DNA of 8,456 nucleotides from Actinomycetota bacterium (GTDB taxonomy: Bacteria > Actinomycetota > Thermoleophilia > Solirubrobacterales > Solirubrobacteraceae): NCBI GenBank assembly GCA_005883255.1, contig VAXS01000199.1, forward strand, positions 1-8,456, given 5' to 3'. Position numbers and translations under genes: made by a program. Positions 8,225 to 8,456 of the stretch are shown here, one piece after another. Position 1 is the stretch's first letter. Every line of letters begins with the position of its first letter. The notes under the pieces are model-generated. The model had not been told where the DNA came from and did no database searches. It saw only the letters and a program-made list of their open reading frames with translations.

Positions 8225-8433
8225 TCGTCGAGGAGGGCTGGCCCCACGGCGGGGTCGGCGCGAACCTGGCCGCGCTGGTGCAGGAGCAGGCGTTCGACTG
8301 GCTGGACGCCCCGGTGGGACGGGTCACCGGCGCCGATGTCCCGATGCCCTACTCGCGACCGCTGGAGCAGATCGCCTACCCGCACGAGCCCCAGGTGGTG
8401 GAGGCGGTGCTCGCCACCTTCCGGGACGTGTGA
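8215..8433 (+). pseudogene. pdhB: C-terminal remnant of pdhB after deletion and frameshift
   Basis: In the frame of 8215 the sequence reads RAVIVEEGWPHGGVGANLAA and then a run containing APVGRVTGADVPMPY to the TGA at 8431-8433. This is the last part of an E1 beta C-domain: the VVVEEGWP strand, the GVGAEIAA helix and the conserved APV-RVTG-DVPMPY segment. It is not a separate gene: a GTG at 8221 falls in the middle of a beta strand and has no ribosome site. Relative to family members such as B. subtilis PdhB, roughly 43-46 codons are missing before it, and the reading frame has changed, so the loss is not a multiple of three bases. The junction sits in CGCGCG (8215-8220), which could belong to either side. 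Apart from this, the fragment looks fully conserved, so the event is recent or artificial. Confidence 0.85.
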
Positions 8434-8456
8434 GGCGTCGGCTAGCTTTCTCTCCA
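8434..8456. other. Short non-coding tail at the window edge
   Basis: These 23 bases follow the pdhB stop. They contain GCTAGC and a pyrimidine run (CTTTCTCTCC). No terminator hairpin, start codon or ribosome site can be assigned. An E2 acyltransferase gene would be expected nearby but is not visible. Confidence 0.4.

Overview
The window is high-G+C, gene-dense bacterial DNA. It has GTG and TTG starts, strong AGGAGG-type ribosome binding sites, overlapping genes and very little intergenic space. The gene styles (lipobox cupredoxin, ThiO-type thiamine synthesis, LpdA with a GGRCLNYACIPAK active site, a 'MGRRSRKR' membrane protein) suggest an aerobic actinobacterium. Thermoleophilia/Solirubrobacterales-like is my best guess, but this is inference. 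I see no rRNA, tRNA, CRISPR array or mobile element.

Left edge (1-369, + strand): the 3' part of a lipoprotein cupredoxin with all four type-1 copper ligands. Its stop codon overlaps, tail to tail, the stop of thiG.

Thiamine block (366-2617, - strand): a TPP riboswitch (about 2524-2617) followed by thiO, thiS and thiG, tightly packed. This is the aerobic, glycine-oxidase route to the thiazole half of thiamine. Immediately upstream of the riboswitch, same strand, is a small membrane-anchored zinc-ribbon protein (2621-2908). A divergent intergenic region of about 110 bases (2909-3016) then separates the minus-strand genes from a plus-strand run.

Plus-strand run (3017-8433): thiE, a four-helix membrane protein, lpdA (E3), a DsbA/HCCA-isomerase-like protein, a 90-residue protein of unknown function, pdhA (E1 alpha) and pdhB (E1 beta). 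Gaps are 11 bases or fewer or genes overlap, so this could be one operon. It joins the TPP-forming step (ThiE) to a TPP-dependent 2-oxoacid dehydrogenase. The E2 gene is not in the window.

Three things stand out. First, pdhB is broken: about 43-46 codons of its C-terminal domain are missing and the frame shifts at 8211-8221, probably a deletion at a CGCG microhomology or an assembly error. Second, lpdA, the DsbA-like gene and pdhA each have their start codon in the loop of a predicted hairpin whose 5' arm contains or abuts the upstream gene's stop codon. This pattern suggests translational coupling. Third, the thiO Shine-Dalgarno sequence is part of the riboswitch itself, which fixes the GTG start and suggests translational control by TPP.
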